Below, piece after piece: positions 7,981 to 16,871 of a DNA stretch of 64,000 bases. The position numbers and the translations under genes were made by a program. Position 1 is the first letter of the stretch. Every line of letters begins with the position of its first letter. The stretch covers positions 124,001-188,000 of the forward strand of contig CAZHYV010000003.1 of the NCBI GenBank assembly GCA_964537055.1, read 5' to 3'. A model generated the notes under the pieces. That model searched no databases. It was not told the DNA's origin and saw nothing but the letters and a program-made list of their open reading frames with translations. The DNA is from CAZHYV01 sp964537055 (GTDB taxonomy: Bacteria; Myxococcota_A; Polyangia; Palsa-1104; JAEUJZ01).

Positions 7981-8277
7981 ATGAAGATTCGTCCATTACA
8001 TGATCGATTGGTTGTAAAACGTCATACCGAACAAGAACGCACGAAAGGAGGACTTTACATTCCTGATAGTGCAAAAGAACGTCCTGTCGAAGGAGAAGTG
8101 GTTGCCATAGGAAATGGCAAAATGCTTGAGGATGGGAATGTACGCCCCCTGAGTACGAAGGTTGGGGATCGCGTGCTTTTTGGAAAATATGCAGGATCGG
8201 AAGTGAAGTTAGAGGATGATGAGTATCTTATCCTTCGTGAAGAGGAAATTTTTGCTGTTATTGAAAGTGCTTCGTAA
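7981..8277 (+). CDS. groES: Co-chaperonin GroES
   Basis: GroES forms the seven-membered lid of the GroEL folding chamber. The 98 residues start MKIRPLHDRLVVKR and contain the mobile loop (EERTKGGLYIPD-like, TKGGLYIPDSAKERP), which docks on GroEL, then VGDRVLFGKYAGSEV and the EEEIFAVIE end. All expected features are present. AAGGAG precedes the ATG by six bases. It lies 31 bases after fmdB and 69 bases before groEL, and shares the upstream CIRCE element. Confidence 0.98.
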   Translation: MKIRPLHDRLVVKRHTEQERTKGGLYIPDSAKERPVEGEVVAIGNGKMLEDGNVRPLSTKVGDRVLFGKYAGSEVKLEDDEYLILREEEIFAVIESAS

Positions 8278-8346
8278 TCGAACGTACTTTAGGTTGCTTA
8301 AGAGAAAAACGAATTAATTTGTTAGATAAAATGAAAGGATGTAACA

Positions 8347-10002
8347 ATGCCACCAAAAGAAATTCTTTTTAGCCAAAGTGCCCGAAATCGCATGGGGCAG
8401 GGCGTAAACAAGCTCGCAGACGCGGTAAAAGTGACCCTGGGTCCTCGCGGTCGCAACGTTGTGATTGAAAAATCCTGGGGCGCTCCTACCGTCACCAAAG
8501 ACGGTGTCACCGTCGCCAAAGAGATTGAGCTCGAAGACAAATTCGAGAACATGGGCGCCCAGATGGTCAAAGAAGTCGCTTCCAAAACCAGCGACATCGC
8601 GGGCGATGGCACCACCACGGCCACAGTCTTGGCCCAGGCCATCTACCGCGAGGGCAGCAAAATGGTCGCGGCCGGCCACAACCCCATGGAGATCAAACGA
8701 GGCATTGATGCCGCGGTCGAGACCGTGGTCGCTGAGCTCAAAGCCTTAAGCAAGCCCACCAAGGGCCACAAAGAGATTGCTCAGGTCGGTACCATCAGTG
8801 CCAACGGCGACAAGGTCATTGGCGACCTGATTGCCGAAGCCATGGAAAAGGTCGGCAAAGAAGGGGTCATCACGGTCGAAGAAGCCAAATCCATGGAGAC
8901 CACCTTAAACGTGGTGGAAGGGATGCAGTTTGACCGCGGGTACCTCTCCCCTTACTTTGTGACCCACCAAGAGTCCATGGAAGTGGTGCTCGAAGAGCCC
9001 TACATCCTGATTCATGAGAAGAAGATCTCCAACATGAAGGACCTGCTTCCTTTGCTGGAACAGATTGCTCGGTCCGGAAGGCCGCTTTTGATTCTGGCCG
9101 AAGATGTGGATGGAGAAGCCTTGGCCACCTTGGTGGTGAACAAGCTGCGGGGGACCTTGAATGCGTGTGCGGTCAAGGCCCCTGGGTTTGGGGACCGAAG
9201 GAAGGAGATGCTCAAAGACATCGCCATCCTCACGGGGGGGCAAGCGGTGACAGAAGACTTGGGGCTGAAGCTGGAGAGTCTCACGCTGAAAGACCTAGGC
9301 AAAGCGAAGCGGGTGACGGTGGACAAGGACAACACGACGATTATTGATGGCGCAGGGACGCGGGCGGACATTGAAGCGCGGGTGAAGCAGATCCGGGCCC
9401 AGGTGGAGGACACAAGCTCGGACTACGACCGAGAGAAGCTGCAAGAGCGGCTGGCGAAGCTGGTGGGGGGCGTGGCGGTAATCCGGGTCGGGGCAGCGAC
9501 AGAGACGGAGATGAAGGAGAAGAAGGCACGGGTGGAAGATGCACTGCATGCGACCCGGGCCGCGGTGGAAGAAGGCATTGTCCCAGGCGGTGGCGTCGCC
9601 CTGTTGCGAGCCCTTCCTAAGCTGAATGCACTTCAGCTAGATGGCGACCGCCAGTACGGTGCCGCAATTATCCGCCGTGTGGTTGAGGAACCTCTTCGTT
9701 GTATTGCTCAGAATGCTGGAATCGATGGCTCGATCGTGGTAGAAAAGGTAAAAGCAGGAACAGGCGCCTTTGGGTATAATGCTGCAACCGACACCCACGA
9801 GGATCTTGTGGCAGCAGGTGTCATTGATCCCACCAAGGTAGTCCGCACGGCCTTGCAAAATGCAGCCTCGGTCGCCAGTCTGATGCTAACGACAGAAGCA
9901 CTCATTAGCGAGAAGCCCAAGAAGAAAGAAAAAGCCTCTGCTGGTGGAATGGGCGGCGGTATGGGTGGAATGGGCGGAGACGATTTTGGCGGTGAATACT
10001 AG
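8347..10002 (+). CDS. groEL: Chaperonin GroEL
   Basis: GroEL is the ATP-driven double-ring chaperonin. The 551 residues include the nucleotide-binding KVTLGPRGRNVVIEK and DGTTTATVLAQAI motifs, an apical domain in the middle, VPGGGVALLRAL late in the sequence and the Gly/Met tail (GGMGGGMGGMGG). Nothing is missing. What is odd is base composition: 60-base blocks counted by hand in 8581-9480 are about 57-68% G+C, against 45% in a groES block (8041-8100) and about 52% at 9661-9720. Within the rich part, roughly 8440-9000 favours codons ending in C while 9000-9590 favours codons ending in G. That suggests gene conversion with a G+C-rich copy or strong codon selection. A terminator follows. Confidence 0.98.
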   Translation: MPPKEILFSQSARNRMGQGVNKLADAVKVTLGPRGRNVVIEKSWGAPTVTKDGVTVAKEIELEDKFENMGAQMVKEVASKTSDIAGDGTTTATVLAQAIYREGSKMVAAGHNPMEIKRGIDAAVETVVAELKALSKPTKGHKEIAQVGTISANGDKVIGDLIAEAMEKVGKEGVITVEEAKSMETTLNVVEGMQFDRGYLSPYFVTHQESMEVVLEEPYILIHEKKISNMKDLLPLLEQIARSGRPLLILAEDVDGEALATLVVNKLRGTLNACAVKAPGFGDRRKEMLKDIAILTGGQAVTEDLGLKLESLTLKDLGKAKRVTVDKDNTTIIDGAGTRADIEARVKQIRAQVEDTSSDYDREKLQERLAKLVGGVAVIRVGAATETEMKEKKARVEDALHATRAAVEEGIVPGGGVALLRALPKLNALQLDGDRQYGAAIIRRVVEEPLRCIAQNAGIDGSIVVEKVKAGTGAFGYNAATDTHEDLVAAGVIDPTKVVRTALQNAASVASLMLTTEALISEKPKKKEKASAGGMGGGMGGMGGDDFGGEY

Positions 10003-10034
10003 CACGTAGCCAAAGACTCTCTTCTTACGGAGAT

Positions 10035-10065
10035 AAAAGGGGAGGGGGTAACCCTTCCCTTTTTT
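10035..10065. terminator. Bidirectional rho-independent terminator after groEL
   Basis: A 12-bp stem (AAAAGGGGAGGG pairing with CCCTTCCCTTTT, one G-T pair), a five-base loop and a T-run. The A-run on the 5' side makes it work for the converging minus-strand gene, whose stop lies two bases on. Confidence 0.88.
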
Positions 10066-10066
10066 A

Positions 10067-10294
10067 TTAGTATTCTACATACTTACGCATATATCCAAGG
10101 GCGCGCATGCACGCCTCTGTAAGCTCATCTGTCTTCCGTTTACCTATGTAAGGATTTTTCATTCCAACCTCATACCTACACGCACCAAGTTGTGCTCTGG
10201 CTTCCTCGTAGGTTTTGTCTTCCCGATACCAGATGCGACGGCCACAAGAACTCATTCCCAAAAGAACTAAAACCAAAAGTAAGCGGTATTTCAT
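10067..10294 (-). CDS. Small predicted lipoprotein
   Basis: A 75-residue protein with a classic export signal: MKYRLLLVLVLLGMSSC, where the cysteine after MSS would be lipid-modified. The mature part of about 58 residues is polar and basic, with two more cysteines (in GACRYEV and EACMRAL) that could form one disulfide. AAAGGA lies five bases before the ATG. I do not recognise a family. It converges with groEL and shares its terminator. The size and N-terminus resemble several other lipoproteins in this window, but I find no sequence similarity to them. Confidence 0.72.
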   Translation of the reverse strand: MKYRLLLVLVLLGMSSCGRRIWYREDKTYEEARAQLGACRYEVGMKNPYIGKRKTDELTEACMRALGYMRKYVEY

Positions 10295-10439
10295 GAGATT
10301 CCTTTCTAATAAACAAGATAATTACCACAAAGTAAAAGATCAATCCATCTTCTCCGTATGCTTGATAGTCATCTTTGCACAGCTGCTTGAGAAAAATAGC
10401 AAAATAGCCCCAAAGGGAAGACAATCCCAATGCAGACCC

Positions 10440-11453
10440 TTACCGCTTGGATGGGAAAATGGTCAGGATAATTTTTTGAAAGTGAGGGCCTTCTTGATCG
10501 GTATGCCGAATCACGATATAGCGCTTCAATCCTTCACTGGGAATGACCTTCCCTACTAGAGACAAAGAGGTCTGTGGGACGAAGAACCTTTTGGCTGGTG
10601 AGGGAATAGCCACGGGGTTTGTAAAAGCAGCCTGCAGCTCCTCAAGAGAAGCTTTAGGCTCTTCAGAAAAAACCATATAATCTTCCCCTGTCTGTTCGAG
10701 GGTCAGTAGATGGACCTTACCAATGCTTCCCGTAATCATTCCTGATTGGTCAACAAAGACCACCAGACCCAAGGGATTGCCAAGATACTTCGGAGCGAGT
10801 TCATCCTCGGTAGGCAAGGTGCTTACTTGAATTCGATGATTCGGGATATGGTCGCGCCGTGCATGCTCATTTTGTCTAGAATGAACCACCTGAATCAAAA
10901 CACGTGTTTTAAAATGGGCGTCTGAAAGTTTCGCATTGATAAAGATAGTATCTCCCTGGGGTCCTACAAAAGCGGTTGGTTCGCCTTTGAAGTCATCATC
11001 TACAGTCAAAGCATGGTTGGCGATATAAATGGCTCCTCCAGCAGAAAAAGAGGAAATCTCTAAAGTGCAATCTTCATCTTCTTTGGTAACAGCAAGGCTA
11101 GGGTTTGGCATAGTGCCCGCATAACCGTTGATGGCCACGCTAAAGCTCCCTTGCTTTTCGTCACAATTGGGGCCATACATTCCATTCATAAAGTCAACTG
11201 ACCGACGGATAGATTTTAGTGGGGAAGACCCTCGTGCGGAGGAGGAATTTTGCCTTTTTGAAGATTTTCCATCCTGCTCCTCAGGGGAATCGGTGTCACC
11301 TAGTTCTGAGGGCGAATCTGCTGGGTTTTCCATATCAATTGCACTTGCTTGTACAGAAACGTCTCCATGATTGCGACTACAGTAGGAAAACGATCCCGCG
11401 AGCAAGAGTGATGCAGCTACTGGGAGTGCTGAGTATCTTCTAAACAAGGTCAT
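10440..11453 (-). CDS. Predicted secreted or lipid-anchored protein of unknown function
   Basis: A 337-residue protein with a hydrophobic N-terminal signal (about 10-24) ending AGSFSYCSRN. The cysteine at 25 might be a lipid site, but Tyr at -1 is not a normal lipobox. The next 50 residues are an acidic, Ser-rich linker (about 38-70). The remainder has few cysteines (in GPNCDEK and EDCTLE) and looks beta-rich, with a long segment of alternating hydrophobic residues. GGAGGAA precedes the ATG by four bases, an excellent ribosome binding site. No family recognised. It is an unpaired gene, 81 bases from the rpoZ promoter on the other strand. Confidence 0.72.
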   Translation of the reverse strand: MTLFRRYSALPVAASLLLAGSFSYCSRNHGDVSVQASAIDMENPADSPSELGDTDSPEEQDGKSSKRQNSSSARGSSPLKSIRRSVDFMNGMYGPNCDEKQGSFSVAINGYAGTMPNPSLAVTKEDEDCTLEISSFSAGGAIYIANHALTVDDDFKGEPTAFVGPQGDTIFINAKLSDAHFKTRVLIQVVHSRQNEHARRDHIPNHRIQVSTLPTEDELAPKYLGNPLGLVVFVDQSGMITGSIGKVHLLTLEQTGEDYMVFSEEPKASLEELQAAFTNPVAIPSPAKRFFVPQTSLSLVGKVIPSEGLKRYIVIRHTDQEGPHFQKIILTIFPSKR

Positions 11454-11534
11454 AAGGTTCCTCCTAAAGGGTAAGAGAGAGGTGATTTCGGATACATTTT
11501 ACCCTAGTTTTGACAAAACTGGAAGGGAAAGTCT

Positions 11535-11564
11535 TTGACAAACCACTCTCTGTCTGGGTATGTT
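11535..11564 (+). promoter_or_regulatory. Candidate sigma-70 promoter for rpoZ
   Basis: TTGACA (11535-11540), 18 bases, TATGTT (11559-11564; four of six positions match the -10 consensus). The predicted start near 11571 precedes the TAAGGA ribosome binding site and the ATG at 11589. Confidence 0.55.
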
Positions 11565-11588
11565 ATTGGACCAGTAAGGAGTCTTTCT

Positions 11589-11876
11589 ATGGCACGAGTA
11601 ACAGTCGAAGATTGTTTGGCACGGGTAGGGAATCATTTTGCTCTTGTGATTCTGGCAGCAACGCGCGCCCGGCAAATTTATGAAGGGGCTCCAGTCACGG
11701 TGGAACAGGAAAATCGTCCTCCCGTTTTAGCCTTACGTGAAGTTGCCACTGGGAAGGTACGTTTTGAAGAATCTCTTCAAAACCGTCTTGAAGAATACTT
11801 GCATGATCTTAGAACCCGAGGGATTAAGGATCCTGTCCTGGCCGAGGAGTCATTCCCTGTTCTTCAAGAATCGTAG
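11589..11876 (+). CDS. rpoZ: DNA-directed RNA polymerase omega subunit
   Basis: Omega helps fold the beta-prime subunit and assemble RNA polymerase. The sequence begins MARVTVEDCLARVGNHFALVI and contains AATRARQIYEGA, both diagnostic of RpoZ; the EVATGKVRFEE region follows. The 95 residues match the usual length. I chose the ATG at 11589 because it restores this conserved start and is preceded by TAAGGA at a good distance; an upstream in-frame TTG adds 18 unconserved residues and overlaps the promoter. The next gene on the strand begins 36 bases later, so the two may be co-transcribed. Confidence 0.95.
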   Translation: MARVTVEDCLARVGNHFALVILAATRARQIYEGAPVTVEQENRPPVLALREVATGKVRFEESLQNRLEEYLHDLRTRGIKDPVLAEESFPVLQES

Positions 11877-11911
11877 TTTTTCATTTCTCTTACCATTCTT
11901 CCTCGACACTC

Positions 11912-12673
11912 ATGCTTAACATAGCACGTATCCTTTACCGTGTTTCTTGTTTATTTGAGTCAGGAACTCTTCTTTTGGCGGATGAAGAAAATACCCATTC
12001 CATTATCCTAAAGCACGGACATATCTGCAACATTTTAGATGGAAAAGAGCCCTCGGTCTATGATTTGGGGGATCGCGTAATCATGTTACTACGTAGTCAA
12101 AAGACAGTCTCTTTTCTTCCCTCTATCTCTTTAGAAAAGGAAGTGCATGATCTTTTTCCTGTTCATCCTGCACCTTGGATTCGGGCGTATATCGAAATCA
12201 TAGGAATAGAATCTTCTTTTTTGAGACGAGCGAAGCCACAGCTTATCCAGCTTGCAATTCCACCTCATTCTTCCTGTTTAAGCCGGGAAGAGAGTAAAGT
12301 AATCCCCTTTCTATTAACCCCTCGCTCGTTACAAGAAATCGAGTCCTATTCCTTACTATCTCTAAAGGAGTTATATAGATTCTTATCATTTTTGGACCAG
12401 GTAGGCGCTTTGTCCATCGAGCACAAACCTCCACTGGCGCTTCAAGCAGAGTATGATATCCTTGGCCTTATTCCCCCAGTCACAAAGGAACAAATTAAGA
12501 CGGCTTATCGAAGCTTGATAAGAAAACACCACCCTGATGCGCATCCTAATGCAAATAGACAGGAACAGGAGGCTATTACGGATATGCTCTTTAAAATTCA
12601 GCAAGCGTACCAAGCGTTAAGCAAGGGCTTTCAAATTCAGGAAGAGGGACATGAGAGCCTCAAAGAAAGATGA
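11912..12673 (+). CDS. J-domain protein with PATAN/DUF4388-like N-terminal region
   Basis: The last 75 of 253 residues form a J domain: YDILGLIPPVTKEQIKTAYR, then the invariant HPD tripeptide at 207-209 (RKHHPDAHP), then a helix ending AYQALS. J domains stimulate the ATPase of Hsp70. There is no zinc-finger or C-terminal peptide-binding region, so this is not DnaJ itself. Residues about 10-70 (LFESGTLLLADEENTHSIIL and KHGHICNILDG) look like the PATAN/DUF4388 fold found in myxobacterial and cyanobacterial signalling proteins; that assignment is by pattern only. Residues 120-175 resemble a winged-helix segment. It follows rpoZ and is probably in its transcript. Confidence 0.82.
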   Translation: MLNIARILYRVSCLFESGTLLLADEENTHSIILKHGHICNILDGKEPSVYDLGDRVIMLLRSQKTVSFLPSISLEKEVHDLFPVHPAPWIRAYIEIIGIESSFLRRAKPQLIQLAIPPHSSCLSREESKVIPFLLTPRSLQEIESYSLLSLKELYRFLSFLDQVGALSIEHKPPLALQAEYDILGLIPPVTKEQIKTAYRSLIRKHHPDAHPNANRQEQEAITDMLFKIQQAYQALSKGFQIQEEGHESLKER

Positions 12674-12685
12674 GATGAAAGGAGC

Positions 12686-13225
12686 TTACGCATTCTGGTC
12701 TAAGCCGGAAGGAACTTCTGTAGGAACATCTCCTTCTCCAGGAGAATCTACAGATAAAGCGTTAGGAACAACAAGATCTGCTCTTGGGCTTCTACCCTGA
12801 GTGCATTGTTCTACCTCTGCTTCGGTAGGCTCAATTTCGATAAGCGAAGAACATGTTACAGGATGAGGGAAGTTTTGATTTTGAAGGTATTCATCTGCAA
12901 TTTGATTTTTCCACTCCCTGTAGGCAGAAGTATCAGATTGTTTCGGCATCTTCTGAAGAGAAGCACGGTATTTCCTTGTGCGAATGCAAAGGCCTGGATG
13001 TTGTGTAGAGATGGAATCAATATAGGTACAAACTTCTTTATGCGATTGTTCACAACGAGCTTTAAGAAGCTGCTCTTTGCAGGAGAACCTACTTTCAGGA
13101 GTAAGCGCCAAATCGGGAGTTTCACGAGGAGGTTGCTTAAGATCAGGCAATAAATCTCCCGTAGAGCAATGAGTTAGCAGAATTCCTAAAGAGAAAAGAA
13201 TAGAAGATAATATACGATTTGTCAT
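12686..13225 (-). CDS. Predicted lipoprotein, cysteine-containing, paralogue of the 24.2-24.7 kb gene
   Basis: From the ATG at 13225 the protein has 179 residues, starting with a signal and the sequence ILLTHCSTG. The cysteine is probably lipid-modified although His precedes it. The mature part has seven further cysteines. Its C-terminal half (FPHPVTCSSL, then VEQCTQGR) aligns with the gene ending at 24680 (YPHPIFCSKF, then IRKCIDRQ) with similar spacing and a shared Tyr/Trp stretch (AYREWKN and AHAAWNS). The two form a small family with no function I can name. An in-frame TTG gives 13 more residues, but the ATG suits the signal peptide. The divergent S1-domain gene is 173 bases away. Confidence 0.78.
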   Translation of the reverse strand: MTNRILSSILFSLGILLTHCSTGDLLPDLKQPPRETPDLALTPESRFSCKEQLLKARCEQSHKEVCTYIDSISTQHPGLCIRTRKYRASLQKMPKQSDTSAYREWKNQIADEYLQNQNFPHPVTCSSLIEIEPTEAEVEQCTQGRSPRADLVVPNALSVDSPGEGDVPTEVPSGLDQNA

Positions 13226-13398
13226 ACATGTAAGTATATATAAGTGGATGTATATTTCAAGCACACAAAAGTGTGTTTTTCATTCTTCTTTGTAAGCGGT
13301 CGTTAAGAGGTAAATTTTTGGCATTTCCTGCGAAAGAAACTTCCATCGATCGGAAAATTTTTTCTTGTTTTTAAATTTTAGCTACAATCATTCTACCT

Positions 13399-14940
13399 AT
13401 GACAACAAATCGTAAACCTGAAAACCCGATGCCCTCTTCTCCATCCAGTCCTTCTCTCTCCTCGAAAGAGGAATCATTTGCAGATATGCTTGACTCTTTT
13501 TCTCCTCAGAAATATGAGAGAGTTGCTCCTCAAAAACGTTGGAACGTAGGCGACCGGGTTTCTGGAACGATAGTGCGTATTGGAAAAGAGTATCTTTTTG
13601 TAGACATTGGAGCGAAGGCTGAGGCTCGTATGGCCTTACATCATTCAGGGGAGCAAACGGATCATGATGGCTTTCAGGTAGGAGATCGCATTGAGGCTCG
13701 AATCATTTCTACAGATACAAGAGAAGGGGGTTTTCTCATCGGAAGATATTTCGGTAGGGAAAAGGGGGGTAGAACCAACTTAACGACCGCATTTGAACAA
13801 AAAATTCCCGTCGAAGGAAAAGTCACTGCGGTAAACAAAGGGGGGCTCGACATGGATATTGGTGGTACGCGTGCATTCTTGCCTGTGTCTCAAATCGATA
13901 CAAGGCATACGGCAAATCCTGAGAGCTATCTTGGGCAGACCTTGCGGGTCTTGATTACCCAGTATGAACAAGATCCTGTTAATGTCGTAGTTTCTCGGAA
14001 GTTGGTATTGGAAAGCGAAAACCAAAGTAAGCTGAAGCAGATCCAGCCCCAATTGGTGCCTGGAGCAACTTTCCAGGGAATGGTCACTGCGGTGCAGGAG
14101 TATGGGGCCTTTGTTGATCTAGGCGGAATCGAAGGATTTCTCCATGTAAGCGAGATTGGCTATGGTCGAGAAATCCGAGCCAAAGAGGTTATGAAACCAG
14201 GGGATCGAGTAGACGTGGTTGTCCTGAAGGTGGAAGAATCGATGGGAGGTAATAATTCAAAGACAAGAATTAGTCTCTCGATGAAGGCGTTGCTGGTCGA
14301 TCCATTTCAGGCCTGGGTGTTAACAGCTGAGGAAGGGCAGAAAATTCATGGACGCGTAGTGAGACTTGAGCCCTTTGGTGCCTTTGTTGAACTTGAAAAA
14401 GGGATAGAAGGGCTGATCCATATTTCCGCCATGGTAGATCATCCTATCAAGCATTCCAAAGATGTTTTACAACTTGGGCAAGAGGTAACCGCAACCATTG
14501 TTCGGCTCGATCGAGAGCAGCGAAAAATTGGATTGTCGTTAACCGAAGATGCAAAAATTGCACGACGGGCAGCGATAGAAGCACTCACTCTTGGTGATAT
14601 CATTACGGTTGTAGTTGAAAAGATTGAGCCCTACGGCATCTTGGTACGAATCCCTGGTCAGACCGGTGGATCCGGTGCAGCACCCAAGGGCCTGATTCCT
14701 AATGGGGAAATCCCTCAAGCCGCAAAAACTGAGATAAAACGCCAATTCCCTGTGGGCAAAGAAATAAAAGCTTTGATCCAAAGGATTGATCCTTCGGGAA
14801 AGGTTCAGCTTTCTATTAAGGCGGTGCTTGAGGCAGAAGAACGTTCCAGTATTGCGTCGTATCAGCCACAAAATACAAGCTTAGGGAAGGTTACCTTGGG
14901 TGATTTGCTAAAACAAAAAGGACTTTTGCGTAACTCTTAA
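13399..14940 (+). CDS. S1 RNA-binding domain protein (ribosomal protein S1 type), five S1 repeats
   Basis: The 513 residues contain five S1 repeats (about 50-116, 136-200, 221-296, 311-382 and 396-475). Repeats 3 and 4 are the best preserved (GMVTAVQEYGAFVDLGG with GFLHVSEI; GRVVRLEPFGAFVELEKG with GLIHISAM). This is the arrangement of ribosomal protein S1 homologues that help load mRNA on the ribosome; the usual six-repeat form is longer. The first 40 residues are Ser/Pro-rich. A TACAAT -10 hexamer (13383-13388) lies only ten bases before the ATG, with no Shine-Dalgarno sequence, so the mRNA may be nearly leaderless. Whether it is the main S1 of this organism or a paralogue cannot be told from this window. 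Confidence 0.88.
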   Translation: MTTNRKPENPMPSSPSSPSLSSKEESFADMLDSFSPQKYERVAPQKRWNVGDRVSGTIVRIGKEYLFVDIGAKAEARMALHHSGEQTDHDGFQVGDRIEARIISTDTREGGFLIGRYFGREKGGRTNLTTAFEQKIPVEGKVTAVNKGGLDMDIGGTRAFLPVSQIDTRHTANPESYLGQTLRVLITQYEQDPVNVVVSRKLVLESENQSKLKQIQPQLVPGATFQGMVTAVQEYGAFVDLGGIEGFLHVSEIGYGREIRAKEVMKPGDRVDVVVLKVEESMGGNNSKTRISLSMKALLVDPFQAWVLTAEEGQKIHGRVVRLEPFGAFVELEKGIEGLIHISAMVDHPIKHSKDVLQLGQEVTATIVRLDREQRKIGLSLTEDAKIARRAAIEALTLGDIITVVVEKIEPYGILVRIPGQTGGSGAAPKGLIPNGEIPQAAKTEIKRQFPVGKEIKALIQRIDPSGKVQLSIKAVLEAEERSSIASYQPQNTSLGKVTLGDLLKQKGLLRNS

Positions 14941-15151
14941 TATATCGAATACTTCCCCATCTTATACGTTCCTTGCGTGCCGCCTGTCTCTCATGAGGAG
15001 AGTCTTTTCTATGGCGTACCACCTAAGACTCTTGTATTTGGTTCAGCTTATGTTATTTTACAAAGAGAACAGCTTTACGTCTTTCATCTTGAAAGAAGTT
15101 TGCTACTCGAAAAGGAGTTGTTTAAACCACTTTGTTTGGAAAGGGACTAGC

Positions 15152-15595
15152 ATGAAACTCATTCACCATTTATCTATTTTAGGAATTGCCTTCGGTTCAG
15201 CTGTATTTTGTTTATCTGGATGCCCCTCATCTCCATCACAGGTCAAGCCCAATGCTGTGACAGAAAGCGGACAGGATCAGACTGTTCAGGCGCCTAGCAC
15301 ATCGGACCGGGTGGCGGAGCAGATTCGAAGAGAGTATGAGTATATTCCCTCCAGGGGAAAATATGTTTACCGGGGTTGTAATGGAGGAGCTATCAAATAT
15401 AGCGACAACTTCTGCGATGCATCGCTGTTAGTGGAGAATCCTAATTCCTCGATGGGAAGCTACAATTGTACCACCTTTGCAGACTTAACTACGGGTCCTT
15501 CTAAGATAAAGCACTATATTGCTGTTAAATCTAAGGATGAAAGCAGACTGATACGCTGCGATTCTGCAGAAAAGTTTGACCCAGATGCCCCATAA
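15152..15595 (+). CDS. Predicted lipoprotein, cysteine-containing
   Basis: From the ATG at 15152 the 147 residues begin with a signal peptide ending CLSGCPSS; Leu-Ser-Gly-Cys is a textbook lipobox. The mature part has a Ser/Gln-rich linker and then four cysteines (GCNGG, NFCDA, YNCTT and IRCDS) that could form two disulfides. An in-frame ATG 53 codons upstream adds residues that do not fit a signal peptide, so I reject it. I recognise no family. It sits alone between the S1-domain gene and a membrane protein gene; 238 bases with a promoter follow. Confidence 0.75.
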   Translation: MKLIHHLSILGIAFGSAVFCLSGCPSSPSQVKPNAVTESGQDQTVQAPSTSDRVAEQIRREYEYIPSRGKYVYRGCNGGAIKYSDNFCDASLLVENPNSSMGSYNCTTFADLTTGPSKIKHYIAVKSKDESRLIRCDSAEKFDPDAP

Positions 15596-15738
15596 AGCAA
15601 GCGCTTTCCTCCATCGAACCAGGAACCCCCTTTGCATCTTTTAAAGAAAAGAGCGCCACATTTCTTAATGATATTGTAATCTTCTCCGGAGAGGAAGGTC
15701 CTTCCTTGGGAAGAAAGCTTCTAAATCGGAGGCTACGC

Positions 15739-15767
15739 TTGAGGAGAATCTCGTTTCGGCGTATAAT
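15739..15767 (+). promoter_or_regulatory. Candidate sigma-70 promoter for the membrane protein at 15834
   Basis: TTGAGG (15739-15744), 17 bases, a perfect TATAAT (15762-15767). Predicted start near 15774, giving a leader of about 60 bases to the ATG at 15834. The rest of the 15596-15833 gap shows only a short GGAAGGTCCTTCC palindrome. Confidence 0.6.
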
Positions 15768-15833
15768 CAATTTTTGCAAAAACAGCTATAACTGCTTCAT
15801 GGGCTCCCTGTTTCAAAGGAAGGGTTCGATCGA

Positions 15834-16871
15834 ATGCTTAGGTACATTCCAGGAATTATCCAAATTGTTTTTGTCGAATTTCTTGTAATTATTCTCCTCG
15901 CCTCGGTATCTTCACGTTGGGTCGCTGCCCATGGAGCTTTGGGATGTGGTCCTTCAGGAATCGCGTTTGATTGGAAGAGCATCATTTATATCCTTTTGGC
16001 TGGGGTAGGCGCTTTTTGGATTCTTTATCGAATCTTTGTACCGAAATTGGTTGTCCAGCGTTTCCGTACGATGATGAAGATTGGACCCATCGCGGGGTTT
16101 ACAGTTTCAATACCCAATCCAGCCATTCCTGCAACCAGCTATCTTTTTTGCTCAACCCATCCGGCCTACGCCTTGGTCGAGCTTGGGGTCTTACTTCCAC
16201 TTTTGCTAGTATATCGGATGGGCTATCTGTTACCTACCTACACAGGGTGTGGAGGGGTCTTCTATTATTTTTTTGGAAGGGCCATTTTGGGGCTTTACCT
16301 TGGATTCCCTTTGGTACGTCTGTTTTCTTGGTATGTCCTTAAACGGAAGTTAAACACCCCTGAGACCAAAATCGCATTTCAATCCTCCCTTTTTATTCTC
16401 GCGGTTGCTATTCCTATCTATCTATCCATTCCTTTGATGGTGTATGTGCCTCTGTGGAGGGCTCCGCATTTGAATGAGCAATCTTTTGCCGGAGGGCTTT
16501 CCAAACATCCAGAATTTATTGGAAAAACAGTAAGAGTCTCTGGAAGGATGAAAAGCCCAAAGGTTGCTCTTTGCCATTGTAGTCAAAATGATCCAACGTC
16601 CTGCCGATTTGCATCAATCCTGCTTGATATGGGACAAGGAGGAGATGTCGTTATTAGGGGCGTATCGAACAACGCAGACAGCTTACGAGCCTTGGCCGAT
16701 AGCAAGGACGCCCTTTCAGGAAAGACGATCTCCTTCTATGGAGTCATCCAACCTCTACCAACCAAAGAGGAGATTGCTATAAAACGTTATGAATTTCTGA
16801 GCTGTGGATGGGAGGAATTTGGAACACCACCAAGAACAGGCAGAGCGTATCTGGACGTTGAAATCCCCTAA
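15834..16871 (+). CDS. Multi-pass membrane protein with soluble C-terminal domain, unknown function
   Basis: The 345 residues include about six hydrophobic segments in the first 205 residues (near 8-28, 48-68, 108-131, 140-160 and 182-205), then a soluble C-terminal part. In that part GKTVRVSGRMKSP and GKTISFYGVIQPLP suggest a small OB-like beta barrel, and CHCSQNDPTSC and LSCGWEE provide cysteines that could bind metal or form disulfides. I do not recognise the family. GGAAGGG lies nine bases before the ATG and a good promoter lies upstream. It precedes a CPBP protease gene in the same direction, but 106 bases and a hairpin separate them. Confidence 0.75.
   Translation: MLRYIPGIIQIVFVEFLVIILLASVSSRWVAAHGALGCGPSGIAFDWKSIIYILLAGVGAFWILYRIFVPKLVVQRFRTMMKIGPIAGFTVSIPNPAIPATSYLFCSTHPAYALVELGVLLPLLLVYRMGYLLPTYTGCGGVFYYFFGRAILGLYLGFPLVRLFSWYVLKRKLNTPETKIAFQSSLFILAVAIPIYLSIPLMVYVPLWRAPHLNEQSFAGGLSKHPEFIGKTVRVSGRMKSPKVALCHCSQNDPTSCRFASILLDMGQGGDVVIRGVSNNADSLRALADSKDALSGKTISFYGVIQPLPTKEEIAIKRYEFLSCGWEEFGTPPRTGRAYLDVEIP

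Noticed and set aside
8465..9858. Several long frames in other phases inside groEL
   Set aside because: Shadows caused by the G+C-rich codon use of groEL; the groEL frame explains the sequence.
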